Below, piece by piece: positions 36,860 through 44,865 of a stretch of DNA of 64,000 nt. A program made the translations under genes and the position numbers. Every line of letters starts with the position of its first letter. Position 1 is the stretch's first letter. Below the pieces are notes generated by a model. That model saw nothing but the letters and a program-made list of their open reading frames with translations. It had not been told where the DNA came from and did no database searches. This DNA is from Bacillus sp. AFS015802 (GTDB lineage Bacteria; Bacillota; Bacilli; Bacillales; Bacillaceae_B): NCBI RefSeq assembly GCF_002561455.1, contig NZ_NTUP01000005.1, positions 1 to 64,000 on the forward strand, read 5' to 3'.

Positions 36860-37744
36860 ATGAAAACATGGAGAAAAGGCGAACGATTCGACCTAGTCAT
36901 TCCAGATAAATGGAAAAATGTAACGATTGAAACAATTCTTAGAAATCACTGGCAGGCGCCTAAGAAACTGGTTCATTCCATGAGGATGGCGGGTGATATC
37001 AAAGTGAACGGAGAGGCGGTTTCCTGGACTGAACCACTTACACCGGGGGATGTTTTACAAATTCATTTATTCAAGGAAGTCGCATACGATGTTTCCCCAA
37101 CCTACGGGGAGATCGACGTGTTGTTTGAAGATGAGCATCTGATTGTCGTCAACAAGCCGGCCGGGATCGATACTCATCCCAATCATCCTGGTGAAACGGA
37201 CACACTGGCCAATCTCGTCGCTTTCCACCATCAGGCAGAAGGTGAGAGCTGCCGTGTTATGCATATCCATCGTCTGGATCAAGATACATCCGGTGCCATC
37301 ATCTTTGCCAAGCACCCCTTAAGCAAAGCGATCCTCGACCGGCTTCTCACTGAGAGAAAGATCAAGCGTACGTACCACGCTCTTGTCCATGGTCGATTAA
37401 AACAAAAAAAAGGCACCATCTCTGAACCGATCGGCAGGGACCGCCATCATAATACCAGAAGAAGGGTGTCTACTTCCGGGCAGGAGGCAGTCACTCACTT
37501 CAAGGTGCTGGAGTATAAACCCACCTATACACTGGTGGAGGTACAGCTTGATACGGGACGAACCCACCAGATACGCGTCCATATGAGCCACATCGGCCAC
37601 CCTCTGGTGGGAGATACATTATATGGTGGAAAGCCAATTTTCAAAAGGCAGGCTTTGCATGCAGCAAGGATTTCATTCCCTCATCCGCTGACGGGCGAGT
37701 GGATTGAGTGTGAAGCTGATTGTTCCGATGATATTGGGCTGTGA
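36860..37744 (+). CDS. yhcT: RluA/RluD-family RNA pseudouridine synthase YhcT
   Basis: This 294-residue enzyme converts uridine to pseudouridine in rRNA or tRNA. It has an S4-like N-terminal RNA-binding part (about 15-75) and the catalytic motif HRLDQDTSG (Asp near residue 141), then LDTGRTHQIRVHMSHIGHPL in the C-terminal domain. I start at the ATG at 36860 preceded by AAGGAG; the TTG just before it is in frame but less likely. The matching B. subtilis neighbour is yhcU. The target uridine is not known. Confidence 0.93.
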   Translation: MKTWRKGERFDLVIPDKWKNVTIETILRNHWQAPKKLVHSMRMAGDIKVNGEAVSWTEPLTPGDVLQIHLFKEVAYDVSPTYGEIDVLFEDEHLIVVNKPAGIDTHPNHPGETDTLANLVAFHHQAEGESCRVMHIHRLDQDTSGAIIFAKHPLSKAILDRLLTERKIKRTYHALVHGRLKQKKGTISEPIGRDRHHNTRRRVSTSGQEAVTHFKVLEYKPTYTLVEVQLDTGRTHQIRVHMSHIGHPLVGDTLYGGKPIFKRQALHAARISFPHPLTGEWIECEADCSDDIGL

Positions 37745-37755
37745 GAACACAATAC

Positions 37756-37797
37756 AAAAACGAGCCACTCTCATTCGTGAGTGACTCGTTTTTTTTA
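37756..37797. terminator. Bidirectional terminator
   Basis: ACGAG-CACTC and GAGTG-CTCGT arms between convergent yhcT and wrbA; T runs on both strands. Confidence 0.82.
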
Positions 37798-37805
37798 TAG
37801 GTTGA

Positions 37806-38420
37806 TTATTTCAATCCGTTCTTCACTGCTTCAGCAATCTGAATCGTACGGCGGGTTTGGTGTTTTACAGCAGGTTCTACGGATTCAACCATATTGCCTT
37901 CCTGGTCCACTGTCACACTTGTTCCATAAGGGTTTCCTCCGGTAGTGAAGCTTGATTGATCAGTGTATCCAGGAGCTGCGATGATCGCACCCCAATGCAT
38001 CATGGTTGTGTAAAGAGCCAGTACCGTCTGCTCCTGTCCACCATGTGAATTACTTGCAGAGGATGTGGCACTCACTACTTTATTAGCCAGCTTCCCATTG
38101 AACCAAAGTCCTCCTGTCGTATCCAGGAATGCTTTGACTTGAGAAGGAACGTTTCCGAATCGGGTCGGTACATTGAATAGGTAAGCATCTGCCCACTCCA
38201 GATCGTCAAGGGTAACAACAGGCACACTATCTTTTGTTTCATTGTAATGCTTTTCCCAGGCCGGGTTGGAAGCGATCGCTCCTTCAGGTGCCGTTTCTTC
38301 AAAGCGAAGCAATTTTACTTCGGCGCCTGCTTCTTTGGCAGCTTCTTCTGCCCATTTTGCCATCTGATAATTTGTTCCAGTCGAGCTGTAGTACATGATT
38401 GCTAATTTTACATTAGACAT
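37806..38420 (-). CDS. wrbA: NAD(P)H:quinone oxidoreductase WrbA
   Basis: The 204-residue flavodoxin-fold protein reduces quinones by two electrons, protecting against redox cycling. The FMN phosphate loop YSSTGTNYQMAK lies at residues 11-22, PTRFGNVPSQVKAFLD near 82-97 and TTMMHWGAII near 137. AAGGAGAG precedes the ATG. It lies 74 bases after doxX on the same strand and may share its MhqR-type control. Confidence 0.94.
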   Translation of the reverse strand: MSNVKLAIMYYSSTGTNYQMAKWAEEAAKEAGAEVKLLRFEETAPEGAIASNPAWEKHYNETKDSVPVVTLDDLEWADAYLFNVPTRFGNVPSQVKAFLDTTGGLWFNGKLANKVVSATSSASNSHGGQEQTVLALYTTMMHWGAIIAAPGYTDQSSFTTGGNPYGTSVTVDQEGNMVESVEPAVKHQTRRTIQIAEAVKNGLK

Positions 38421-38494
38421 GATTGAAATCTCTCCTTTAAATATGGTTTTTATATAGTAAAAGGGTAAAACACAGTGTCAGGTTTTGCGGATCA

Positions 38495-38905
38495 TCAACT
38501 AAATAACAATGCATCTATTGAAAAGGCTCCTGCTCCGACGAGGGCAACCCCCAGGGCAACCACGATGAGCAACACATTATATTCTGTACCATTTTGTGTG
38601 GCCCAATAACCGTTCGGACCGTGTACTTTCACAATCGCAATGATCATCGTTCCGATAATAAGGAGCGCACCCAGTGGCGTCAGGAAACCTGCGGCGAAAA
38701 ACAATCCGCCTGCCAATTCAGAAATTCCTGCAAGTAACGCCATCGTTTTTCCCGGCTTGATCCCAATCGATTCGAAGAAACCACCTGTCCCTTGTAATCC
38801 GTGACCTCCGAACCATCCAAATAATTTCTGTGTTCCGTGAGCAGCGAATGTTAACCCCACCACTAAACGAATAATCAATAAACCGAACGCAGCCAATGCT
38901 GTCAT
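38495..38905 (-). CDS. DoxX family membrane protein, MhqP-like
   Basis: The 136-residue protein has four membrane helices and the DoxX pattern FAAHGTQKLFGWFGGHGL near residues 20-37, FLTPLGALLIIGTMI later. In B. subtilis MhqP and CatD are DoxX proteins induced by catechol and quinones; they help thiol-stress detoxification. Operators resembling the MhqR box lie upstream, which makes MhqP-like the best assignment. AAGGAGGAAG precedes the ATG. The following gene is wrbA. Confidence 0.88.
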   Translation of the reverse strand: MTALAAFGLLIIRLVVGLTFAAHGTQKLFGWFGGHGLQGTGGFFESIGIKPGKTMALLAGISELAGGLFFAAGFLTPLGALLIIGTMIIAIVKVHGPNGYWATQNGTEYNVLLIVVALGVALVGAGAFSIDALLFS

Positions 38906-38978
38906 CTTTCTTCCTCCTTATGTTTTCCCATCGAGATTTACCTTCAAACATTTCAAATTCAATTATTCTCAAATTTAT

Positions 38979-39053
38979 TATCTCGAATTTGAGATATAGG
39001 TTTAAAAAAAGAGACATGTTATCTCGAATGTGATTATTTTGATTTCGAGATAA
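38979..39053 (-). promoter_or_regulatory. MhqR-type operators upstream of doxX
   Basis: 38979-38996 reads TATCTCGAATTTGAGATA, close to the MhqR box (TATCTCGAATTCGAGATA). Two more half-sites TATCTCGAA (39020) and TTTCGAGATAA (39043-39053) lie upstream. On the minus strand a TTTAAA and a GATAAT 18 bases apart flank the first operator, so it would block the promoter. No mhqR gene is in the window. Confidence 0.7.
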
Positions 39054-39111
39054 TTGTATACTACTTCTTCCTTCTATGTCAATTACTTTTTCATTCTTAT
39101 TTTATACAGAC

Positions 39112-39145
39112 AAAAAAGAGGCCCGTTCGTAAACGGACCTCCTTT
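39112..39145 (-). terminator. Terminator of the aldo/keto reductase gene
   Basis: AGGTCCGTTTACGAACGGGCCT-type stem followed by T residues on the minus strand, just before its stop codon's downstream flank. Confidence 0.82.
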
Positions 39146-39161
39146 CTATGTCGTATTGAAA

Positions 39162-39992
39162 TTAAAAATCGAAGTTATCCGGATCTGGACCGAAGCGCTC
39201 ATCGAGATTCAACTGGTTGATTTGATTCATCTCTTCCAGTGACAGCTCGAAGTTGAACAGATCAGCGTTTTCTTTGATGCGATTTTCATGAACGGACTTC
39301 GGAATGATAATGACGTCATTCTGAAGGTGCCAGCGCAGAATCACCTGTGCTGAAGATTTGCCATGCTTTTCAGCAATATGGTTTAAAGTCGGTTCATCCA
39401 ACACGCGTCCTTGAGCGATTGGTGACCACGCTTCCACAGCGATATTCTGTGAAGCACAGAATTCCCGTACTTTTTCCTGATTCAGACGGGGATGTAACTC
39501 AATTTGATTCAAGACAGGCTTTTCATTGCTGTTCCTCATCAAATCTTCCAGGTGGTGCTGATGGAAGTTACTTACGCCGATTGATTTGATCAACCCTTCG
39601 CCATGCAGTCTCTCCATCGCTTTCCATGTATCATTGTACTTTCCTTCGACGGGCCAGTGGATTAAATAAAGATCTAAGTAGTCCATATCAAGCTTTTTCA
39701 GGCTCGTTTCAAATGCTTTTAATGTTGTATCATAGCCTTGATCACTATTCCACACTTTTGAAGTGATGAACAGTTCCTCTCTCGCTACTCCACCTTCTTT
39801 CACACCTTGACCTACGCTTTCTTCATTATCGTAGATCGCTGCTGTATCGATGGAACGGTACCCTGACTCGATCGCAGTTCGAACGGCCTGCACCGTTTCA
39901 GACGGATCTTTCATTTGGTAAACTCCTAAACCGACATAAGGAATTTCGATTCCGTTATGTAGTGTCTTCGTGCTTTGTAAGTTTTTCAACAT
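39162..39992 (-). CDS. Aldo/keto reductase (YvgN/YtbE type)
   Basis: The 276-residue reductase shows the catalytic Asp-Tyr pair in SIDTAAIYDNEES, the Lys in FITSKVWN, the His in LYLIHWPV and the coenzyme site IIPKSVHENRIKEN. This is the AKR5 group represented in B. subtilis by YvgN (276 residues) and YtbE, which reduce methylglyoxal and other carbonyls. GGAGGG precedes the ATG by seven bases. It is a single gene upstream of the MhqR-type operators, not under them. Confidence 0.9.
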   Translation of the reverse strand: MLKNLQSTKTLHNGIEIPYVGLGVYQMKDPSETVQAVRTAIESGYRSIDTAAIYDNEESVGQGVKEGGVAREELFITSKVWNSDQGYDTTLKAFETSLKKLDMDYLDLYLIHWPVEGKYNDTWKAMERLHGEGLIKSIGVSNFHQHHLEDLMRNSNEKPVLNQIELHPRLNQEKVREFCASQNIAVEAWSPIAQGRVLDEPTLNHIAEKHGKSSAQVILRWHLQNDVIIIPKSVHENRIKENADLFNFELSLEEMNQINQLNLDERFGPDPDNFDF

Positions 39993-40424
39993 ATTGCATC
40001 CCTCCTGATTTATTATTTTACAAACTTCATTGGCATTATGCTAATTTTATGATTGTAAAAGTTTCTTTAACCCCTTCCCCCCTGTCGGCATCATTTCAAT
40101 GCCAAACTGATGCTTTAGCCCATTGCTCCTTCGATATCACTCATGTTTTTAGGTCCGTCCCTCATCTTTCTTCTCTCTTTATTACAAAAGACCCTCCTTT
40201 TGGCACCGTTTGTATGACATTTTGTAAAAAACTAGTCATTCGTGTTCATTTTGAAGTTTTTGTGAAATCATTTACATTTTCTGTTGTGACGCTTACAAAT
40301 GTTGATATAGCTGTTACGAGGGACTTTAGACTAAAGAGGTATACTTGTCTATACAAGTATTGACGATGAAATACGTCATTAGTATAGTAACGGAGCACGT
40401 AAAAAAATGATGTGAGGTGTTATC
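39993..40424. other. 432-bp regulatory region before the GH31 gene
   Basis: No gene seen. It contains an isolated copy of AGGTCCGTCCCTC at 40151 (a motif of two palindromic repeats elsewhere in this window), a poor cre-like match at 40284-40299, a GntR-type palindrome and a good SigA promoter near 40340-40388. Confidence 0.5.
40341..40388 (+). promoter_or_regulatory. SigA promoter and GntR-type operator of the GH31 gene
   Basis: TTGACG (40360-40365), 17-base spacer, TATAGT (40383-40388). The palindrome ATACTTGT-N4-ACAAGTAT at 40341-40360 abuts the -35 box and looks like TreR/GntR-HutC operators. A second inverted repeat TGACG-N8-CGTCA lies within the promoter. Confidence 0.65.
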
Positions 40425-42962
40425 ATGGCACAAGCCAAACAGTCTTTAAGAGTTTTCTTTATTGTATCGATTGCAATCATGATTACTCTATCCGCTTCAA
40501 TGACATCCGCTCTGGCTGTCACTCAGCCCGAGGCAGACACTCCTTTAAATAAGGAAAACCTTCAAACCCTGTCTGCACAAGATGTAAAAAAACTCGATAA
40601 CGGAGTTCAATTCGATCTTGGGGATTATAATGCATTCATTCGTATCTTCTCGAAAGATCTAGTGAAAGTTTCAGTCTTAAAAGATGGACAGAAAGAAGAG
40701 TATTCTCAAGCCATCGCAAAAAAAGATTGGAAAACACCAAATTTCAAGACGAAAGATAGTAAAGACGTTTACACGATTGAAACAGAAGAACTTACGATTA
40801 AGATCAGCAAATCACCATTCGGTGTGAAGTTCTTAGATAAAGAAGGAAATGTAATCAACGAAGATTACATGAAAAACGGAGCTTCATCCGGTTACGAAGA
40901 TGGAAAGCCTTATGTGTTCAAGAAAACCGAAAAAGGTGAAAATTTCTACGGTTTCGGTGAACAAGCCGGGTTAAATTTTAACCAGCGCGGCGAAAGCATC
41001 GGGATGTGGAACACAGATGCGTATGCCTATAATAAAGATACCAAGTATGTTTACACGTCGATTCCCTTCTTCATGGGATTAAAAAATGAAAAAGCATACG
41101 GAATTATGTTCGATAATTCATACCGTTCCTATTATGAGATGGCAAGTGAATCAGATGATTACTACTATTTCTACGCAAACGGCGGCCCCCTTACATACTA
41201 CTTCATGTACGGACCTGACATTTCGAACGTATTGGATGTTTACACAGAGTTGACCGGAAAAATGAATATGCCGGCTAAGTGGACTCTTGGACTGCACCAA
41301 AGTAAATGGGAGTATACAGCTGACGAAATCGTAGATGTGGCGAAAACGTATCGCGAAAAAGAAATACCATTGGACACGATGCACTTTGACATCGATTATA
41401 TGGATGGTTACCGTGTATTCACATGGGATCAGAAATATAAAGATGCCCTTCAGCAGCTAAAATCAATGGAAGGCTTCCATGCGATTGCCATCAATGATCC
41501 TGCTGTGAAGCAAGATGAAAACTATGATATGTATAATGAAGGCGTCAAAAATGACTACTTCGCCAAAAATGCAGATGGTTCTATGTTCATCGGTCCCGTG
41601 TGGCCTGGAGATTCTGCATTCCCTGACTTTTCAAAAGAAGAAGTCCGCGACTGGTGGGCTTCAAAGCATAATATTCTATTTGATGCAGGTATCGATGGAA
41701 TTTGGAACGATATGAATGAACCTGCCGTATTCCTTGATGGACCTGAATTCAATCACACGATGCCGCTTGACAGCTACTTCGGCACGGAAGATAACAAGAT
41801 TCTTCAAACGGAATATCATAACCTTTATGGTCATGATGAAGCAGAAGCAACATTCAACGCTTGGGAAATGTACAAGCCAAATGAACGCCCATTCGTTCTG
41901 ACACGTGATATGTTCTCAGGTTCTCAGCGTTATGCTGCCCTGTGGACAGGAGACTCCGTCAGTAACTGGGAACACCTTCAAATGTCAATTCCTATGAATA
42001 CAAACATCGGACTTTCCGGTGTGGCAAATGTAGGGAACGATATCGGTGGATTCGCCCAGCGTCCTGATGCAGAACTATTTGCACGCTGGATCGAGGTTGG
42101 TGCATTCTTACCATTCTCCCGTATCCATTATGATTCAGACGCAAAAGCGACAGTGAAACAAGGACAGGAACCTTGGTCATTCGGACCTGAAGTGGAAGAC
42201 ATCAGTAAAAAGTATATCGAAATGCGTTACAAGCTAATGCCTTACCTTTACAATGCATTCGAAGATTCCGTTGAATCAGGTAAACCGGTACAACAGCCGC
42301 TTGTCTACCAATTCCAAAAAGATGAAAACACGTATGACATCAACGATCAATTCATGTTCGGAGATTCCATGATGCTTGCACCGGTAGTGGAGCAAGGAAA
42401 AACGAACCGTGACGTTTACCTTCCAGAAGGTGAAACATGGGTGAACTTCTGGACACAGGAAGAATACAAGGGCGGACAAACAATCAATGTCGATGCACCA
42501 CTTGCCCACCTGCCGATCTTCGTGAAGAAAGAATCGATCATTCCGACTCGTGAGGTACAGCAATACACAGATGAAAACGAACTTACAAACCTGGTTCTGG
42601 ACACTTATGTAGACGGAGAAGCGTCTTACAGCTTCTATGAAGATGATGGCGAGTCACTTGATCATAAAGATGGTGAATACGACATCACAACCTTCAACGT
42701 TGAAGAGAAAAAGAATAAAATCGAATTCTCTCAATCTATGGAAGCTGACAACTATGACTCTGCCCTTGAACAGTACACTTTGAAGCTGAACAACGAAGAA
42801 GCTCCTAAGAAAGTTCAAGCCGGCAACAGCAAATACAAAGCCGTTACAACGATGGATCAAATGACAGACACGAAACGTTCTTACTTCTACGACAAAGAAA
42901 CAAAAACGATTTACGTGAACATCCCAGTCGAAGAAGGAAAAAAGGTACAAATCAAATTCTAA
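40425..42962 (+). CDS. Secreted GH31 alpha-glucosidase
   Basis: The 845-residue protein has a signal peptide cleaved after TSALA near residue 30, an N-terminal galactose-mutarotase-like beta domain (about 45-260), a GH31 TIM barrel with the nucleophile Asp in GIWNDMNEPAVF near 425 and the acid/base Asp in LWTGDSVSNWEH near 500, and C-terminal beta domains. It would act outside the cell on alpha-glucans or isomalto-oligosaccharides. GAGGTG lies before the ATG. The next gene is a GH66 enzyme. GH31 also contains transglucosylases, so a transfer activity is possible. Confidence 0.92.
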   Translation: MAQAKQSLRVFFIVSIAIMITLSASMTSALAVTQPEADTPLNKENLQTLSAQDVKKLDNGVQFDLGDYNAFIRIFSKDLVKVSVLKDGQKEEYSQAIAKKDWKTPNFKTKDSKDVYTIETEELTIKISKSPFGVKFLDKEGNVINEDYMKNGASSGYEDGKPYVFKKTEKGENFYGFGEQAGLNFNQRGESIGMWNTDAYAYNKDTKYVYTSIPFFMGLKNEKAYGIMFDNSYRSYYEMASESDDYYYFYANGGPLTYYFMYGPDISNVLDVYTELTGKMNMPAKWTLGLHQSKWEYTADEIVDVAKTYREKEIPLDTMHFDIDYMDGYRVFTWDQKYKDALQQLKSMEGFHAIAINDPAVKQDENYDMYNEGVKNDYFAKNADGSMFIGPVWPGDSAFPDFSKEEVRDWWASKHNILFDAGIDGIWNDMNEPAVFLDGPEFNHTMPLDSYFGTEDNKILQTEYHNLYGHDEAEATFNAWEMYKPNERPFVLTRDMFSGSQRYAALWTGDSVSNWEHLQMSIPMNTNIGLSGVANVGNDIGGFAQRPDAELFARWIEVGAFLPFSRIHYDSDAKATVKQGQEPWSFGPEVEDISKKYIEMRYKLMPYLYNAFEDSVESGKPVQQPLVYQFQKDENTYDINDQFMFGDSMMLAPVVEQGKTNRDVYLPEGETWVNFWTQEEYKGGQTINVDAPLAHLPIFVKKESIIPTREVQQYTDENELTNLVLDTYVDGEASYSFYEDDGESLDHKDGEYDITTFNVEEKKNKIEFSQSMEADNYDSALEQYTLKLNNEEAPKKVQAGNSKYKAVTTMDQMTDTKRSYFYDKETKTIYVNIPVEEGKKVQIKF

Positions 42963-42978
42963 TCAAATCATGATTTCA

Positions 42979-43018
42979 CAAGGGGCTGATCATTACGATC
43001 GGTCCCTTGTTTTTATTT
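42979..43018 (+). terminator. Terminator between the GH31 and GH66 genes
   Basis: CAAGGG-GATC and GATC-CCCTTG arms followed by TTTTT. GH66 expression would rely on readthrough or a separate promoter. Confidence 0.7.
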
Positions 43019-43038
43019 AAAAGAAGGTGAAAAATACC

Positions 43039-44814
43039 GTGCCAATCTATAAAAACAAGCGATTCATCCTCCTGCTGACATGTATGTTATGTTTAGGAGT
43101 CATCCTATTCGTGAAGGGTCACTCTCCAGCTGATGAAAAGCCTTTGCACCTGGAAACTGATTCTCTTATCTCGGAATTACGCACCGACAAAGCACGCTAT
43201 CATCCCGGTGACCAAGTGAATCTCACTCTCAATACACCTGTCAAAGACGGCAAACTGAACATTGCGTATTACCATTTAGATGAAAAGATCGGAGAAGACA
43301 TCCTCCCCATTCGAGAGGAAGGCAAACAGTCATGGAGCTGGTCCCCCCCTCAAAATGACTATCAAGGATATTTGGTGAAAATCGAATTGGAATCAGATCA
43401 TGATGTCGCCTCAAAAACAATTGCAGTCGATGTTTCGAGCGATTGGGGGAGGTTCCCCCGCTACGGATTCCTATCAACATTTGACAGCGATAGCGCATCC
43501 CATATGAAAGGCGTGATAAAACGCCTGAACCGCTATCACATAAATGGGATTCAGTTTTATGATTGGCATTATGAGCATCAGGATCCAGTGAAAACGATAG
43601 ATGGAAAGCCCGCCCAACACTGGGAGGATATCAGTAATCGTCCAATCGATTTTGATACGATCGAGACCTACATTTCCCTAGCCCATGAGCGGAATATGTC
43701 TGCAATGGCTTACAACCTTCTCTATGGATCCTTTGAAAATCGTAATCTGCCAAAAGAATGGCATCTCTTTAAAGATCAAGAACAGCGCGAGAAGGACCGG
43801 CATCCCCTCCCGGAAGATTGGAGGAGCAATGTGGAGATCATGAACCCTACCAATCCCTGGTGGCAGGATCACTTGATTGAGAAGCAGCAAGAAGTATATC
43901 GGTCCCTTCCGTTTGATGGATGGCATATCGATCAACTCGGTGACCGGGGTGAAGTATACAACGAATGGGGAGATCTCATTTCTCTCGATGAAAGCTTTGA
44001 ACCCTTTCTGAAGAAAATCCAGGAGCGAATCCCCGACAAGGAGATTGTCATGAATGCTGTGAATCAATACGGTCAGGAATCTATCAACAGATCCCCTGTC
44101 CCCTTCCTTTACACAGAGGTGTGGGATCCAAATAGTACGTACAATGATATTGTCAGGATATTGGATGACAACCATCATCTATCTCAAGGAAATAAAAACA
44201 CTGTCCTTGCTGCTTATATGGATTATGAGCATTCAAATGAGGAAGGAATGTTCAATGAAGCGGGTATCCTTCTCGCCAACAGCGTGATTTTTGCCAACGG
44301 TGGTGCACACCTGGAATTGGGTGAACACATGTTATCGAAGGAATACTTCCCTCATGACGCATTATCGATGACCGATCCGTTACAAAATAAACTGATTCAG
44401 TATTATGATTTTTTAACGGCTTATGAGAACCTTCTTCGGGATGATGTTAGGAAGTCTGATGTCCAGATTGAATCTCTTGATGGCATCCCCATGGGCCCTA
44501 TAGCCGAACAGGGATCTCTTTGGTACACAGCCAAAGAAAAAGGAAATAGGCAGATGATCCATTTTATCAATCTATTGGATGCCGACTCCATTGACTGGCG
44601 GGATACATTTGCCACACAACCGATACCCTTAGAACGGAACCGTATCGGCATCACAATGAAAACAGACCGTGAAGTCAAAAAGGTTTGGGTCGCCTCCCCC
44701 GACATAGATGGCGGTGCACAGCAAACCCTTTCCCATAAACTAAGCGGGGGAACCATTTCATTCACCCTCCCCTCCATCACTTACTGGGACATGGTCGTGA
44801 TCGAATACAAATAA
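43039..44814 (+). CDS. GH66 dextranase-like enzyme, membrane-anchored or secreted
   Basis: The 591-residue protein has an N-terminal hydrophobic helix (RFILLLTCMLCLGVILFV) without a clear cleavage site, an immunoglobulin-like beta domain (about 50-140), and a GH66 barrel with the nucleophile Asp in FDGWHIDQLGDRG near 300 and the acid/base Glu in FLYTEVWDP near 360. GH66 holds dextranases and cycloisomaltooligosaccharide synthases; the latter carry a CBM35 insert that I do not see, so dextranase is likelier. I chose the GTG at 43039, nine bases after AAGGTG. It would cut alpha-1,6-glucan to pieces for GH31 and the cytosolic GH13 enzyme. Confidence 0.85.
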   Translation: MPIYKNKRFILLLTCMLCLGVILFVKGHSPADEKPLHLETDSLISELRTDKARYHPGDQVNLTLNTPVKDGKLNIAYYHLDEKIGEDILPIREEGKQSWSWSPPQNDYQGYLVKIELESDHDVASKTIAVDVSSDWGRFPRYGFLSTFDSDSASHMKGVIKRLNRYHINGIQFYDWHYEHQDPVKTIDGKPAQHWEDISNRPIDFDTIETYISLAHERNMSAMAYNLLYGSFENRNLPKEWHLFKDQEQREKDRHPLPEDWRSNVEIMNPTNPWWQDHLIEKQQEVYRSLPFDGWHIDQLGDRGEVYNEWGDLISLDESFEPFLKKIQERIPDKEIVMNAVNQYGQESINRSPVPFLYTEVWDPNSTYNDIVRILDDNHHLSQGNKNTVLAAYMDYEHSNEEGMFNEAGILLANSVIFANGGAHLELGEHMLSKEYFPHDALSMTDPLQNKLIQYYDFLTAYENLLRDDVRKSDVQIESLDGIPMGPIAEQGSLWYTAKEKGNRQMIHFINLLDADSIDWRDTFATQPIPLERNRIGITMKTDREVKKVWVASPDIDGGAQQTLSHKLSGGTISFTLPSITYWDMVVIEYK

Positions 44815-44816
44815 AA

Positions 44817-44859
44817 AAGAAGGTCCGTCCCTCGATTTGCGAGGGACGGACCTTTTCTT
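44817..44859. terminator. Palindromic terminator with the AGGTCCGTCCCTCG motif
   Basis: AAGGTCCGTCCCTCG and CGAGGGACGGACCTT form a perfect 15-bp stem between the convergent GH66 and helD genes. The same arm sequence recurs at 60.9 kb. Confidence 0.85.
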
Positions 44860-44865
44860 ACATAT

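Noticed and set aside
40284..40299. cre site before the GH31 gene
   Set aside because: The minus-strand TGTAAGCGT matches the left half, but the right half (CACAA) is out of register, so CcpA control is not claimed.
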